NCBI RefSeq assembly: GCF_910596095.1 | Contig: NC_056545.1 | Span: 1,658,001 to 1,722,000, forward strand | Source of the DNA: Thunnus maccoyii | Taxonomy: Eukaryota; Chordata; Actinopteri; Scombriformes; Scombridae | Direction of reading: 5' to 3' | Length of the DNA stretch: 64,000 nt | Part shown: positions 12,315 through 23,319 of the stretch, in pieces | How the letters are laid out: each line of letters begins with the position of its first letter | Numbering within the stretch: the stretch's first letter is position 1 | Program-made: the position numbers and the translations under genes | Notes under the pieces: model-generated | The model's database searches: none | Seen by the model: the letters and a program-made list of their open reading frames with translations, nothing else | Told to the model about the DNA's origin: nothing

Positions 12315-12785
12315 ATTCAAAACAAAGGACATGATTGTTGATTTCAGGAAATCTCCTCCTAGTCCAGCATTAACTGTCATACATTTTTAATCACATGTTG
12401 ATTAGGTTTATGAGAAAGCTTAACTGCGTCTGTATTTTCATAGAAAAGTTAACTCTCGATCAAAGTTTCATTCAATCTGCTCTGTTTGCATTGTGGTGTG
12501 GTATGGTTACCTTAGCCAACAAAAATAGATTAAACAGTCTTGTCAATGTGTCCAGTAAAATTACTTTGTGTGGCAGGTTCAGCTCTCTGATATCTATAAT
12601 AAACATATTCTTAGGAAGGCTGAAGCTATTCTGGCTTGCCCAGATCATCTGAATTACTTCCATCTGGTTGTTTTAGGGTAGATTACCGTTGTAAGGACTG
12701 TAGAAAGGTTTTAGACTTTGGGTGTTATATAATCCAAGGTAGGTTGAGGAGATTCTTCCAAGGTAGGAAGGTGCAGACGGGTGAC
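12315..12785 (+). mobile_element. LINE relic (3' end of reverse transcriptase region)
   Basis: Plus-strand translation with frameshifts gives pieces typical of the C-terminal region of L2/Rex-like LINEs: KTKDMIVDFRKSPP, QSFIQSALF, VTLANKNRLNSLVNVSSKI, YNKHILRKAEAILACPDH. Broken and non-functional. It abuts the Tc1-like relic. Confidence 0.7.
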
Positions 12786-13235
12786 AAATTAAAGGAAAAA
12801 CCAACATAAAGTTTCTTAGTAAGGTGTTGGGCCGCCACGTGCTGCCAGAACAGCTTCAATGTGCCTTGGCATTGATTCTACAGTCTCTGAGCTCTACTGA
12901 AGGGATGAACACCATTCTTCCAAAAGATGTTCCCTCATTTGGTGTTTTGATGATGGTGGTGGAGAGCGTTGTCTAACATGGTCCAAAGTCTCCCATAGGT
13001 GTTCAGTTGGGTTGAGATCTGGTGACTGTGAAGGCCATAGCATATGATTCACATAATTTTCATACTCATCAAACCATTCAGTGACCCCTCATATAAATTG
13101 GGGAATTGTCATCCTGGAAGAGACCACTCCCATCAGGATAGAAATGTTTCATCATAGGATAAAGGTGATCACTCACAACTGTGAATTGATTTGCAGCGAC
13201 CAAACCCAAACTTGGGTATAACAAAGATTGATTAG
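12786..13235 (-). mobile_element. Tc1/mariner-like transposase relic, C-terminal part
   Basis: Minus-strand translation shows the C-terminal half of a DDE transposase: [47 protein letters not shown], then [23 protein letters not shown] and AVLAARGGPTPY. These carry catalytic-region motifs (QDDN and SPDLNPxEH). Stops and a frameshift interrupt it. It is a different fragment from the N-terminal Tc1 relic at 7560-8165. Confidence 0.85.
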
Positions 13236-13690
13236 CTGGGATTCCATCCAAATGTATTGGAAATTTTAACTGAAATTTCAGAAAATCAGCAAAAGAAAAT
13301 GCCAATTTATGCGCATTTACATCCACTACTGTCATGTGAATATTAGGAGTTGGTTCATCAAGATAAGCAGCAGGTGGTGCTAATCCTCCAATCAGGTTCC
13401 AGTTATACCACTGCAGAAGAACAGGGCTCAACAAGAAACACAAGCACCAGTCAAACCTCAAACAGTGAATAATAACATAAAAAACATGATGGAAATATGA
13501 TATTTCTTTTGTTTCAAGTAGTAATTTGGGGAGCATTAGTCTCCTCATCGCTCCACACTGATCGATTGTTTTTATCTGCCGTCATTTTTCATCTCTTCAT
13601 TGGGGCGGAAACATACGTTTTTCTTAATCTTTATTTCAAAGTGTCAACATGCACAGTGTAGAAAACATCGGAATCACGCTCATGCAGATG
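13236..13690. other. Intergenic, unassigned
   Basis: A minus-strand frame continues to 13548 beyond the transposase relic, but the added residues resemble nothing I know. It is probably repeat-derived. Confidence 0.3.
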
Positions 13691-13920
13691 AAACATCAGT
13701 CATGTGAGTTAAATGTTCACTACGTCAGAACTTACCCAGCAAAGGTGTTTCCATCTCCCATTTAGTGCATTAACTCTTTTTTGAAAAAGGCAAAAAACCT
13801 GCATAATTTTTTTTTTACAAAATTGAGGACGTTTTTTCGAATTAACTGTTCCCAACAACTTTTTCTAATGCAATACTTAAAAAATAAAAAAGCCTAAAAA
13901 CATGTTGATGGAAACAAGCT
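13690..13920 (+). repeat. Dispersed repeat, copy 1 of 2
   Basis: Shares extended similarity with 19363-19590: TCATGTGAGTTAAATGTT, GCAAAGGTGTTTCCATCTCC, GCATTAACTCT, and the end TGATGGAAAC versus TAATGGAAAC. Same orientation, no coding frame. Likely a short non-autonomous element. Confidence 0.7.
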
Positions 13921-14320
13921 ATTGATTGATTGAAAAATACTGGTATGGTCTTTTAATGCAGATTCAGTTTAGTTCAACATTAGCGAGCTAACATTAGATT
14001 AGCTCCTTTGTGGCCTTGCTAAACAGAGTGTTTGTCATCAGCTAGTCTGTTCAACTGTACAGTCTTCCTGGTCCCAGCACTCATGGCCCTCACTTATGTG
14101 AAAACATGTGGTTGTTGGAGGCCATGTTTGTTTGGCCTCAAAGACGTTCTGGAAAACTATTGGGGACTAAGGGAGGGGCGGAGAACTATTGACCCTGACT
14201 GGAGATGGACGGTGGAAGGAAAATGTTCAGGAACTCCTGAACCTAAACACCCAGTGTGGATGGAGCAGAGATGGAAGACACGGGAACGCTTTCCCACCAG
14301 GATTTTAACTGGTTCCAAAA
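13921..14320. other. Intergenic, unassigned
   Basis: A 113-codon plus-strand frame (14032-14373) is open here. It shows no domain and runs into a LINE fragment, so I do not regard it as a gene. Confidence 0.3.
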
Positions 14321-14560
14321 AAACAAGAGCATATCACACCCATTCTAGCATATTTGCACTGGTTGCCAGTTAGTTTTAGGATAGATTTGAAAATTGTGCT
14401 TATTTTAAAGCCCAGATGGAGCTGGCCCCCAGCTACATCTCAGACTTTTAACCTCATATGTGCCGGCTCGTTCCCTGTCATCTTCTAATACAGCTCTTCT
14501 GACTTTACTCTAGACCAAAAAACAAAGGAGACATTCAAACAGCCTCCTGGATTACACCAT
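14321..14560 (+). mobile_element. LINE 3' fragment
   Basis: With frameshifts the plus strand reads RFENCAYF then MELAPSYISD. This corresponds to the 'fKALhGLAPSYISDLL' region near the end of L2-like ORF2. Short and dead. Confidence 0.55.
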
Positions 14561-15110
14561 GTGGAGATTGAAAGGAGATGCCGGGGAAGGTCCACATTAC
14601 ATTGAGATTATACTGTACATAACATCTGGCCCAGGACAGACTCGAGGAAGTGGCTGCGGAGAAAGTTGAAAAGTGGTTGTGCTTCATTAGCAATTTCTAG
14701 AAAAACAATACAAAGGTGCATTTTTGCACTAAAACATTACATAAAAGGATTGTAGATAAGAACCAGAATGTCTGATCATATATTTATATTTACCTACAGC
14801 TCCACATTTAGCCTAAAGTAGGCTTATAGTTGCCTGCATCACAAACTTATTTTGATTATGTTCTTTAACATGGTACTATGTCTCAGTATTTTTAAATATT
14901 AAGGGTGAAGAGAGGAGTGTCATTGTGGATCTGTTAGGAAGGTTTGGACAGAATTTGGTCTTCCTCTCTTCATCTCCAGTATGACGGCTGACCAGGTAGA
15001 AACAAGGTGAGGAGACAAAAATATACACTGTATATACCTGATTCTCCATTAGTCATTAGTCTGCTGTAGTCAGCTTTTCTCTTCCACTACTGATCTGCTG
15101 ACATGTGATG
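14561..15110. other. Intergenic, distal 5' flank of receptor 2
   Basis: No coding potential. The stretch leads into the conserved receptor leader block. Confidence 0.35.
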
Positions 15111-15215
15111 GTGTCACATGACCTTGGTATGAGGACAGAGTTCATAAACAATATGTGAGGGTGGGGAAACCTTGCAGAACAGCTCTGCCCACATGGAGAC
15201 AAGCATGGGCTCAAA
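15111..15215 (+). promoter_or_regulatory. Conserved leader/promoter block of receptor 2
   Basis: Contains the block shared by the four plus-strand receptors: a CACATGA element, GAGGACAGAG, a TATA-like TTCATAAACAATATGTG, AAACCTTGCAG, an imperfect GCAGAAC-A-GCTCTGC hairpin, and CACATGGAGACAAGCA. It lies about 170-275 bp before the ATG at 15387. Its placement suggests a core promoter plus the start of a 5' leader. The promoter role is inferred from conservation and position. Confidence 0.55.
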
Positions 15216-15386
15216 CCTGCAAACTTTCTGCACTGAAAAACATATATGTGGATGATTTGGGGTTTAGCTCTAAAGAGGACTGTTCACTGTTTTAGGAATA
15301 CAAACTGGAGAAGATTTGTTGCTTTGTTGTTTGCTTTTACAGTTACATCAACAAGACATTGTTCATGTCTCACCTGTTTCTCTAAG

Positions 15387-16367
15387 ATGTCATATGCAAA
15401 TCAGTATCAGACCAATATCACTGTTGGACCACAGTATCAGGGGCTACTTGGTATAGTGATGTTCTCCATTCTGACAACCCTGCCATGCTGTGTGTTTCTT
15501 TCCATTAATGGGATCATGTTATTCACTTTGAGGAGTAAACCAGTATTTCGTGAGACCTCCCGTTACATTCTTCTGTATAACCTACTTTTTGCAGACACTG
15601 TATTGCTGGCACAGAGCCAGTTACTGTACATCATTGCTGCTTTTAGATTAAGGATGTCATATCCTGTATGTGGTGTTCTTACTATGCTTGCTTATCTCAC
15701 AAATGAAATCTCTCCTCTCACACTGGTGTTAATGTCTCTGGAGAGATATGTAGCTGTGTGCTACCCACTGAGGCACGCTACCATCATCACTATCAGAAAC
15801 ACAGGTGTGGCTATTGTTGTAATTTGGGCCTTTTGTTCATTAAATGTCCTCACTCGAGTTCTTTTACTACTAAATTTTCCATTTGGAGATCTGGAGAGCC
15901 TGCAGATGAAAGACTATTGCTCTGACATAGCTATGAGGCTTGGTGCATTGTCTGATTATTATGACAAAGCCTACACTAGTTTTCTGTTTGTTTCAGCTGG
16001 TGTGGCAATCACTTCCTCCTATATTGGTGTGATAGTAGCAGCCAGGTCAGCCTCCACAAATGAAGCTTCAGCCCGTAAAGCTCGTAACACACTGCTGCTG
16101 CACCTGGTGCAGCTGGGCCTCAGTCTCTCCTCAACTATGCACAATCCACTGCTTGTAGCTATTTCAGAAATAGGAAGTAGGTTAATAATTGTGCGTATCC
16201 AGATTGTTATTTATGTGTGTATTATCCTCTTCCCCAGATGTCTGAGTTCTCTTATCTATGGGCTCAGAGATCAGACCATCAGACCTGTCCTTATGTACCA
16301 TCTATGCTGTCGACTGAAACTCTCAGTCATCCCAGCCAAAGCTGAGGTCAGCGTTCTCTCTCAGTAG
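15387..16367 (+). CDS. Odorant receptor 131-2-like, intronless GPCR (receptor 2)
   Basis: 326-residue seven-transmembrane receptor. An upstream in-frame ATG at 15246 would add 47 residues, but I chose 15387. The protein from there (MSYANQYQTNITVG) aligns with the paralogues, and the extension is a non-conserved leader. Features: sequon at Asn10, TM3-end MSLERYVAVCYPLRHATI, loop ARSASTNEASARKARN, TM7 PRCLSSLIYGLRDQTIRPV, and a TM3-start cysteine (YPVCGV) with an ECL2 cysteine (DYCSD) that can form the usual disulfide. Function is odorant detection in olfactory neurons by family membership; ligand unknown. It differs from canonical tetrapod ORs, which carry MAYDRYVAIC and KAFSTC motifs. AATAAA signals follow at about 16438 and 16442. 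No disruption seen. Confidence 0.95.
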   Translation: MSYANQYQTNITVGPQYQGLLGIVMFSILTTLPCCVFLSINGIMLFTLRSKPVFRETSRYILLYNLLFADTVLLAQSQLLYIIAAFRLRMSYPVCGVLTMLAYLTNEISPLTLVLMSLERYVAVCYPLRHATIITIRNTGVAIVVIWAFCSLNVLTRVLLLLNFPFGDLESLQMKDYCSDIAMRLGALSDYYDKAYTSFLFVSAGVAITSSYIGVIVAARSASTNEASARKARNTLLLHLVQLGLSLSSTMHNPLLVAISEIGSRLIIVRIQIVIYVCIILFPRCLSSLIYGLRDQTIRPVLMYHLCCRLKLSVIPAKAEVSVLSQ

Positions 16368-17065
16368 ATACACTACATCACCGTATGTTGGGATCAATCT
16401 GATTTGATTAAAATCTAGTAGATGATATGGCTTGAAATAAATAAAGCTTTTCAGTTTACATTATTCATAATTGAAAAATATTTTTATTATATTTTTAAAA
16501 AAAACATTCATATTGTCAAATATGACACAAGACTCTAGAACTTATTTCTATCACGGTCAACATGTCAGGACAAAGACAAACATCACTTCACGGCCTTCGA
16601 ACGGACACAGAACAGGGGAAAATACCATTTCACAGACTTAGAACATTGCAGATTGTTGCCACATTTAATGACACATATAGTGCAGGTTGAGGGAAAAAAC
16701 ATAACCATCTGGTCTCTGCCAGTGTCTCCTCTCTACAATCCTGATGGATTGATAGATAGTGGTAAACACAAAACTATTAACAATTGTTCGAAATAATGTA
16801 TTTTAGATAAAAGGCCCTGTAATACATCTTTTGTGAAACTGTAAATTTAGTTGAGACTGTGTCAGAGATCGTTTGTGTTTTAATGCATTTCAATTTCAAG
16901 TGTATTTCAGTTTCTCTGTCAGGGATCTTTGCTGGCTCAGTGGTTAATTTCTGTTCCTGGTCGGCTTCCCTGTCAGATTTTTTTTAAGATGTGTTACATT
17001 AACTTATTTGTAAAGACGATAACCCGTGCACAGGAGTGCCTCTCTCGTGGGTGCCAGCTGCAGGG
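16368..17065. other. 3' flank of receptor 2, intergenic
   Basis: Contains the likely polyadenylation signals (AATAAATAAA at 16438-16447) within 80 bp of the stop codon. Beyond them I see no gene or recognised repeat. Confidence 0.4.
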
Positions 17066-17170
17066 CAAATTACTGTAAATCAAAAAAGTATTCCAGTGCA
17101 CATCAGGATAGGATTGACACTATTTTATAAGATTATAGTGACAATACTTTTTTGATTTACTGCAATTTTA
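17066..17170. repeat. Inverted repeat / hairpin
   Basis: The left arm TGTAAATCAAAAAAGTATT (from about 17075) is the reverse complement of AATACTTTTTTGATTTAC near 17144-17161, apart from edge bases. The arms are about 19 bp with a spacer of roughly 50 bp. This looks like the remains of a small inverted-repeat element. Confidence 0.65.
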
Positions 17171-17439
17171 CCTGTTTATGCTGTTTTTATTATGTGAACT
17201 TTTACACATTGCCAGTCAATATCTTGTACAATTCCATAGCTCTTTTCACTTAGAATATATTTTTTACAATATTTACAATATTTCACATTTAAACTGTATG
17301 TTTTTATTTATATAGTTGTATCACCTATCTTTCATGGTAGTGGTATTTTTCTCTTTACCTTCTACTTTTTGACTGTTATGCGCCACAACACCAAGGCAAA
17401 TTCCTTGTATGTGTAGAGATGTGAGATTAAGAAAACTCT

Positions 17440-17692
17440 ACTGCTGCTCCCACTTGGCAGGTTCATTAAAGTTTTAACACTGAGCTCCTGAACTCCAGTC
17501 TTCCTAAATTCTTCCTTCATATATTGTCTTTCTTGATCATACTTAGTACAATTTATGCCTGCATGCATAATAGTCTCCTCAGCCAGCTGGAAAAAAACAT
17601 GTGCATATATCGGTATCGGCAATCGGCCACAATGAGTTGGAAATATTGGCATATCGGATATCGGCAAAAAATCCAATATCATGCATCCCTAA
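17440..17692 (+). mobile_element. 3' end of a hAT-like non-autonomous element
   Basis: Near-identical to 51155-51401, the 3' part of the element in nup98 intron 14, including TGCTGCTCCCACTTGGCAGG, ATATTGTCTTTCTTGATCAT and the terminal ATCATGCATCCCTA. The 5' half and the left terminus are absent, so this copy is truncated. Confidence 0.8.
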
Positions 17693-18700
17693 TATCTGAA
17701 CTTTATTTATGGAAAAACCATAAGAGACACCAATTATTAGTATTAGTATAGTACAAATTAGAATATTTTAATACATCTGAAAGCATGTCTCTTTAATGTC
17801 AGTGGATTTGAAGTATGCTATGTACAGTGCAGTCAGAAAGTATGAAGACGGTGATATGTTTTTCAGTGTTTTGGGTCTATTAAAGCACATTGCATCTGAA
17901 ATCAAACTATGGGCCTCATTAACTTAATATTTGATTATGTTTTCTCTTAAATGTGTTTGTAAAAACTCAGAGAAAAAAATAAATCATCATTTACAGATTT
18001 GCTGTTACCCACAAGAAAATCTTTGCAAATCCAGATTGTTCTTAATCTGGATGCAGTAGCATAAGAAAGAATTGCAAATAATCCAGTATAAGGACAGCAA
18101 CCCTCAGTGCCATATTCCTATCAGAACAACAGGGGACTAATAATAATGCTGAATCCACACATTGCACATGTGTGGAAGTGAAAATAGATCACAAATCTGT
18201 TCGCTGTAGTGTTAAAGTTGGATGGATATGATGGATGCATGCAGTAAATACAGATCTCATGGCAACTTTACACCCACAGCACTTTCCACTGAATCAGGCA
18301 TCAAGGTCAGAAATTTAATCAACTCCAATGATATTCACAAAAGTGAAAGCATATCATTCTATCTACAATATCAGTGCATGCTGTGACATTTCCGACACTA
18401 GAACTAAGGGCCTCAGTCAAAACCACAAGAAACTGCATCAGACCTAAAGTACAAACATTTCTTGACTTAGAACCTAACAACATATTCTTGGTTGCTGTAG
18501 TTGCAACATGATACTGCAGAGCATACTTCATGCAGTAAGCCAGTGGTACCAAAGGGTAGAATAAACCACTCAAGAGGCTGTTAATGGAACCTCACTAGCA
18601 CAATAGTGATGCTTCACATGTGGGATCGATTGGTCAAAATGCTGCAAGGAACATTTAAACAAGATGATTCCTCTCACTGTGGTTTACAATGGGAGGATGT
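17693..18700. other. Intergenic, unassigned
   Basis: ACAGTGCAGTCAGAAAGTAT near 17825 resembles the terminal sequence of some Tc1-like elements, but I could not find a partner terminus. No supportable coding region. Confidence 0.3.
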
Positions 18701-18915
18701 CTGTTGCTGACATAGACTGTAAAAACAATATGGACGTAGTCACCATGATGTCACTCATTGGTTTGCGAACTGCCGTTTTGAAGCCTCGAGTGTAGCAATT
18801 TGACCATCGCCATCTTGGATTTGGCCGTCGCCATGTTTGATTTTTGGAGCCAGAAATTACCATATTTGGACGAGAGGGTGGCACTGACCATACCGCTAGC
18901 TGCATTTACAATCTA
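18701..18915 (-). mobile_element. Non-autonomous DNA element (MITE-like)
   Basis: Begins with ACATAGACTGTAAAAACAAT and includes GTAGTCACCATGATGTCAC, GAAGCCTCGAG and GCCATCTTGG. It corresponds in reverse to the end of 49638-50043 (GTTACCATGACGACACCC..ACAGTCTGTGG), which shares the GACTGTA..GTAGT.ACCATGA order. It ends near ACAATCTATGG, so short terminal similarity (CATAGA/TCTATG) may be an inverted terminus. Confidence 0.6.
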
Positions 18916-19362
18916 TGGTTAACAGTGATAATGCTAATGCTAATTTTCGCTAGCAAAAACAGGCCTAAAACTGTTATAACAAAATGTACTCACCAGAAAA
19001 ACTGATCATCCGACTCACTGATGGGTCTTTTATTACAACCAAACGCTGAACAAGATGTTATTTAGGTGACCACAATGTTATAATTAACTTTAGTGTTAGG
19101 GTTAGAGTAGTGTAGTTTCATCAGAAGTTGGTATTGTATAAGTATAAGCTGCATTACACATGGCTGTAATAAACACGGTAGAAGACGTAGAGATTGTGAA
19201 CTGGACACAAAACCAGTCGCCTTGGCCATCTACGAGAGAAAAATGGAGAGAGAGTCTTCAGGGCAAGTTGTAATTGTTCTTTCATGTCAGCTGCTACCAG
19301 CCATGTTTTCGTAGGTTTAGGTTAATATCCCGGAAGATGCCAACAAGCAGAAACAGCTGGTC
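18916..19362. other. Intergenic, unassigned
   Basis: No gene or repeat family recognised. Confidence 0.3.
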
Positions 19363-19590
19363 ACTCATGTGAGTTAAATGTTTGCTACATCAGAGTTACT
19401 TCAGCAAAGGTGTTTCCATCTCCCATTTAGCGCATTAACTCTGTTGTAAAAGGCAAAGACCAACAAAGCAGGCCAAAAACTTTTTTTCCGAAATTAAGGA
19501 AGTTTTATTTTTGAATTTTGACATTTTCATCAACCTTTTCTAGTACAATACTTCAAAATGTACATAAAAATACATTAATGGAAACACCGT
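19363..19590 (+). repeat. Dispersed repeat, copy 2 of 2
   Basis: Second copy of the element at 13690-13920. It has the same start (TCATGTGAGTTAAATGTT) and an equivalent end with a small internal length difference near AGGCAAAGACC. Confidence 0.7.
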
Positions 19591-20200
19591 TACTGAGGCT
19601 ACGCTAACACTAGCTGTTGGATGGTCAGTAAATCCTTCCAAACTGTCTCCTGCCTGCTTGTTAAACCACAAACATCTCATTTTCTGTTTCTACATGTGTT
19701 AAATACAAAAGGTACAGCGTGTGGCTGTGGAGGATTCGGAGCTGTTTAAAGGCAATTTTGATGGAGCTGATGGCTGAGTAACAAAAGTTAACTGACGAGT
19801 AATATAACATGTTACTGTTACTGCTGAGCAATGAGTAAATTAATATAATTGCTTTTACAATGAGTAATGTGTAATCACTAATTAATTTTTTTTTTTTTTA
19901 AAGTAACTTGCCCAACACTGTTCAGAATACACTAAATTTGGACATCTGTTTGTGTTCTTATTTTGCAGGAAATAGACCTTCAGGACAGCCTGGATGTCCA
20001 TGTAATTGGCAAGGGAAATCTTTCTATAGAATAATATGCTTGGACAATACTTAATACAAGTAATACATCAAATAAAAACAATACCACATTCTCCATAAAT
20101 CCACCAAGTTGGATAGATTCTCTTTTATTTGTATTTCCACTCTGGAAAACATGATCAGGTAGACCAGGACACCGGGAATGGTGATGGTGATGGTGTCATG
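19591..20200. other. Intergenic, distal 5' flank of receptor 3
   Basis: Includes a poly-T run near 19888-19899. No recognisable gene. Confidence 0.3.
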
Positions 20201-20335
20201 TGATGGTGTTATGTGAAATGGGTGTGAGGACAGAGCTCATAAAGAGTATGTGAGGTCAGGCAAACCCTGCAGAGCAGCTCTGCTTACATGGAGACAAGCA
20301 CTGACTCTTACCTGCTCTAACTGTTTGCAGAGGAA
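20201..20335 (+). promoter_or_regulatory. Conserved leader/promoter block of receptor 3
   Basis: Matches the leader of the other plus-strand receptors: GAGGACAGAG, CATAAAGAGTATGTGAGG, GGCAAACCCTGCAG and TTACATGGAGACAAGCA. Here the hairpin is perfect: GCAGAGC, a central A, then GCTCTGC. The ATG follows about 185-270 bp downstream. CTAACTGTTTGCAG at about 20317 looks like a splice acceptor, so part of the leader may be spliced; this is not certain. Confidence 0.55.
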
Positions 20336-20495
20336 TAACTTATGTGCATGATTTTAGATTTTTGCATGTTAACTCAACAGGCATCTCTGCTGATGCTGGA
20401 TCTTCATTGTTGTGGGATTACAAACTGGAAGAAAATTGCTGTGTGGTAGTTTTCCAATGAGATCAGTAGGTTAATGTCTTTACTGTCTCTCTGAA

Positions 20496-21467
20496 ATGAC
20501 TTATGCAAACCAATCTCTGACCAATGTCAGTTCTGTACAGCAGTTTCAGGGGTTACTGGAGAGAGCGTTATTTTGCACTCTGATAACAGTGCCATGCTGT
20601 GTGTTCCTCTTCATTAATGGAACCATGCTTTTTACCTTGAGGAGTAAACCAGTGTTTAGAGAGACCTCTCGTTACATTCTTCTGTATAACCTCCTTTTTG
20701 CAGACACAGCACAGCTGATACTAAGCCAGTTACTGTACATATTGGCTTTCTGTAGAATGAAACTGACATATCCTGTATGTGGTGTTCTCACTATGATTGC
20801 TGATCTCACAAATGAAGTGTCTCCTCTCACACTGGTGTTGATGTCTCTGGAGAGATATGTAGCTGTGTGCTACCCACTGAGGCACGCTACCATCATCACC
20901 ATCAGAAACACAGGTGTGGCCATCATTGTAGTTTGGGTGTTCAGTTCACTAAATGTTCTCACTCGAGTTCTTTTGCTGTTAGATTTTCCATTTGAAGACC
21001 TGGAGAGCCTGCAGATGAAAGACTTTTGCTCTGACATAGCCATGTTTCTTGGCCCAATGTCTAATCATTATGACAAAGCCTATACTTGTTTTCTGTTTGT
21101 ATCAGCAGGTGCTGCAATCACGTCCTCCTATATTGGTGTGATAGTAGCAGCCAGGTCAGCCTCCACAGACAAAGCTTCAGCCCGTAAAGCTCGTAACACA
21201 CTGCTGCTGCACCTGGTGCAGCTGGGCCTCAGTCTCTCCTCAACTGTTTACAACCCAATCCTCATAGCTCTTTCAAAAACTGTAACAAGGCTAGTATTTG
21301 TGCGTGTCCAGAATGTTTTTTATGTGTGCATTTTCATTTTCCCCAGATGTCTTAGTTCTCTCATTTATGGCATCAGAGACCAAACTATCAGACCTGTCCT
21401 CGTGTACCATCTATGCTGTCGACTGAAACTCTCAGTCATCTCAGCCAAGGCTGAGGTCTCACTTTAG
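20496..21467 (+). CDS. Odorant receptor 131-2-like, intronless GPCR (receptor 3)
   Basis: Complete 323-residue seven-transmembrane receptor starting MTYANQSLTNVSSV, with sequons at Asn5 and Asn10. Signatures: LRSKPVFRETSRYILLYNLL (ICL1-TM2), MSLERYVAVCYPLRHATI (TM3-ICL2), ARSASTDKASARKARN (ICL3) and PRCLSSLIYGIRDQTIRPV (TM7). Cysteines in YPVCGV and DFCSD would form the TM3-ECL2 disulfide. It is closest to receptor 2 by inspection, sharing long identical segments such as LMSLERYVAVCYPLRHATII. It is a plasma-membrane odorant receptor by family; ligand unknown. AATAAA lies near 21894. Intact. Confidence 0.95.
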   Translation: MTYANQSLTNVSSVQQFQGLLERALFCTLITVPCCVFLFINGTMLFTLRSKPVFRETSRYILLYNLLFADTAQLILSQLLYILAFCRMKLTYPVCGVLTMIADLTNEVSPLTLVLMSLERYVAVCYPLRHATIITIRNTGVAIIVVWVFSSLNVLTRVLLLLDFPFEDLESLQMKDFCSDIAMFLGPMSNHYDKAYTCFLFVSAGAAITSSYIGVIVAARSASTDKASARKARNTLLLHLVQLGLSLSSTVYNPILIALSKTVTRLVFVRVQNVFYVCIFIFPRCLSSLIYGIRDQTIRPVLVYHLCCRLKLSVISAKAEVSL

Positions 21468-22540
21468 GCTTCATGGACTGGATCAAGTTTTGCATGTGCT
21501 TGTAAATATGGTTGATATGTTTAACAACCCAAAAAGTAGAATATCTTTGATTTAGCAGGAGACAAATTATAAATAATCACAATAACAATTTTTATATGTA
21601 GGTTTATCAGTATTTTTGTCCACAGAATAGAAGCCTGTCAAAATATTAACAGTCTGACAACAAACAAAAGGTGTTTGAAAAGGATTATAATTTGTTGAAG
21701 CTGTTTTCATTTTACTTTTAATTTCATGTTAAAATGTTGAAAGGGCAGTTTTAAATTCAAATGTATTATTCTGGGGAAATCTCTTCAGATCTTTTCATGG
21801 AATATGTAGGGGGAGCATATATAGTAGATGTATTCATTTTGATTTAATTCAAGCTTGGTATGTTGTATAAAATACAATGATATTTTTCTTCATAAATAAA
21901 AGAGCTAAAGATTGCATTATTAATGATTTTTAATTACAGTAGTACATGTTATTTTCTGCTGTTAAGTGGCAGGGGAAAAAAGTGATTGGGGAAAAAACTA
22001 TGTTATAAACAGTATGAAGGTTTGGTCCACTATGGCCAATAACAAAGTCTAAGTGATGGTTAATATTTTTAAATTGTACTTTTATTCATATTTAATGTAA
22101 ATGCCAAACAGTTGAATGAATAAAACTGTACAAGAAGGCATGTTTGTACATGTGTGTACATGTCTGCCAGGTGTATGTAGAGCACTACATGCTGCAACTG
22201 GTGTTAAAAAAAACCACAGAGTTCCTTGAATGCTACAGGCCTTTAGTTTAGTGTATTTGACATAAAGAGTAGGATATTAAATCACACACAACTACAAAAT
22301 GTCAAGACAATATTTACCTACTTATTTTTATTGTGGCCCTTGACGTATAGAGAGGCATACATACAGACCTACTACTGTATATACAGCTGGGCTCACATCT
22401 ATACACAACATTGGCTTTAGAATAAAACTCCTGAGTAGGAGTTGGACTCTTTTCCTTTGCTTTACCCAGGGTGGTATGGATGTGGGGTCCCCACGAAGAG
22501 CAACAGGTTTTTTTCATTGGAAAATGAGAGGGTCTCCTTT
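21468..22540. other. Intergenic
   Basis: A/T-rich with a polyadenylation-type signal near 21894 for receptor 3. A 67-codon minus-strand frame at 22314-22517 has no recognisable content. Nothing else supported. Confidence 0.35.
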
Positions 22541-22554
22541 ATTTGAGTATGTGT

Positions 22555-22745
22555 TGCAGAGTGGGAGACCCCATTTACACCTGACTTTAACATGCTGTAT
22601 CATCTGTGTGTGAATATCCTATCTGGATAAGGGAAAAAACATGTTAAAGCAGGTGTAAATTCATGCAAAATGCATTGTAACTGTAATGTGATAAAAGCAG
22701 TCAGACCACTTCTGAGGGTGGTCTTTTTCAAAGCTTGCTGGACCT
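22555..22745 (+). repeat. Dispersed repeat, copy 1 of a local pair
   Basis: Direct repeat of 23100-23290, sharing AGTGGGAGACCCCATTTACA, GTGTGTGAATATCCTATCTGG, GCAGGTGTAAATTCA and AATGTGATAA. The CATTTACACC..GCAGGTGTAAA edges are inverted to each other, as in the fish 'TTTACACCTG' class of non-autonomous DNA elements. A relative of that class lies at 52440-53136. Confidence 0.7.
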
Positions 22746-23099
22746 AGTTTTTATTTTTGCACGATTTGGGTCACATTTACATATTATTTAAACTACCTTC
22801 CACAGTGCTGGTTCTAGTATTAATTTGTGCAGTATCAATATTTTACCTTTCTTTCCAATAAAACTGTCCAAATATAAGGATAGTACACGACATAACAGAC
22901 ACTTTACAAACAGCAACTTTTTTATTAAAATGTTCATTGGTAAAATGTTGCTTACAGTGTTCATAACATAATGAGTAAAGTGTGTTAACAGATAACACAT
23001 TGCACATTAGTCAGCCTTTGTTGTCAACAAAATAAGAAGTGCCAAGCCTAAGTCTATGAGAGTGAAGCAACACCTCTATCAGCTATGCAACTGTGTGTC

Positions 23100-23290
23100 C
23101 TGGAGTGGGAGACCCCATTTACACCTGCCTTTAACATGCTGTATTATATGTGTGTGAATATCCTATCTGGGTAAGGAAAAGAAACATATTAATGCAGGTG
23201 TAAATTCACACAGAATGCAATGTGATCGTAATGTGATAAGATCAGCCAGACCACGTCTGGAGGTGGTCTGGCTCGCATTTTGATCAGACC
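23100..23290 (+). repeat. Dispersed repeat, copy 2 of a local pair
   Basis: Second copy of the element at 22555-22745, about 545 bp downstream in the same orientation. This arrangement suggests a local duplication rather than two independent insertions. Confidence 0.7.
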
Positions 23291-23319
23291 TTAGTCAGGT
23301 ATAAATGCAATCTGTGCAG

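Noticed and set aside
13078-13548. 156-codon minus-strand frame as a gene
   Set aside because: Its C-terminal end is Tc1-like transposase sequence and the rest is unrecognised; it is part of a transposon relic.
14032-14373. 113-codon plus-strand frame
   Set aside because: No domain content and runs into a LINE fragment.
15246-15386. 47-residue N-terminal extension of receptor 2
   Set aside because: The upstream ATG is in frame but the extension has no counterpart in paralogues, and the conserved leader block ends only about 30 bp before it.
18319-18573. 84-codon minus-strand frame, considered as a transposase piece
   Set aside because: No catalytic motif or family resemblance on either strand.
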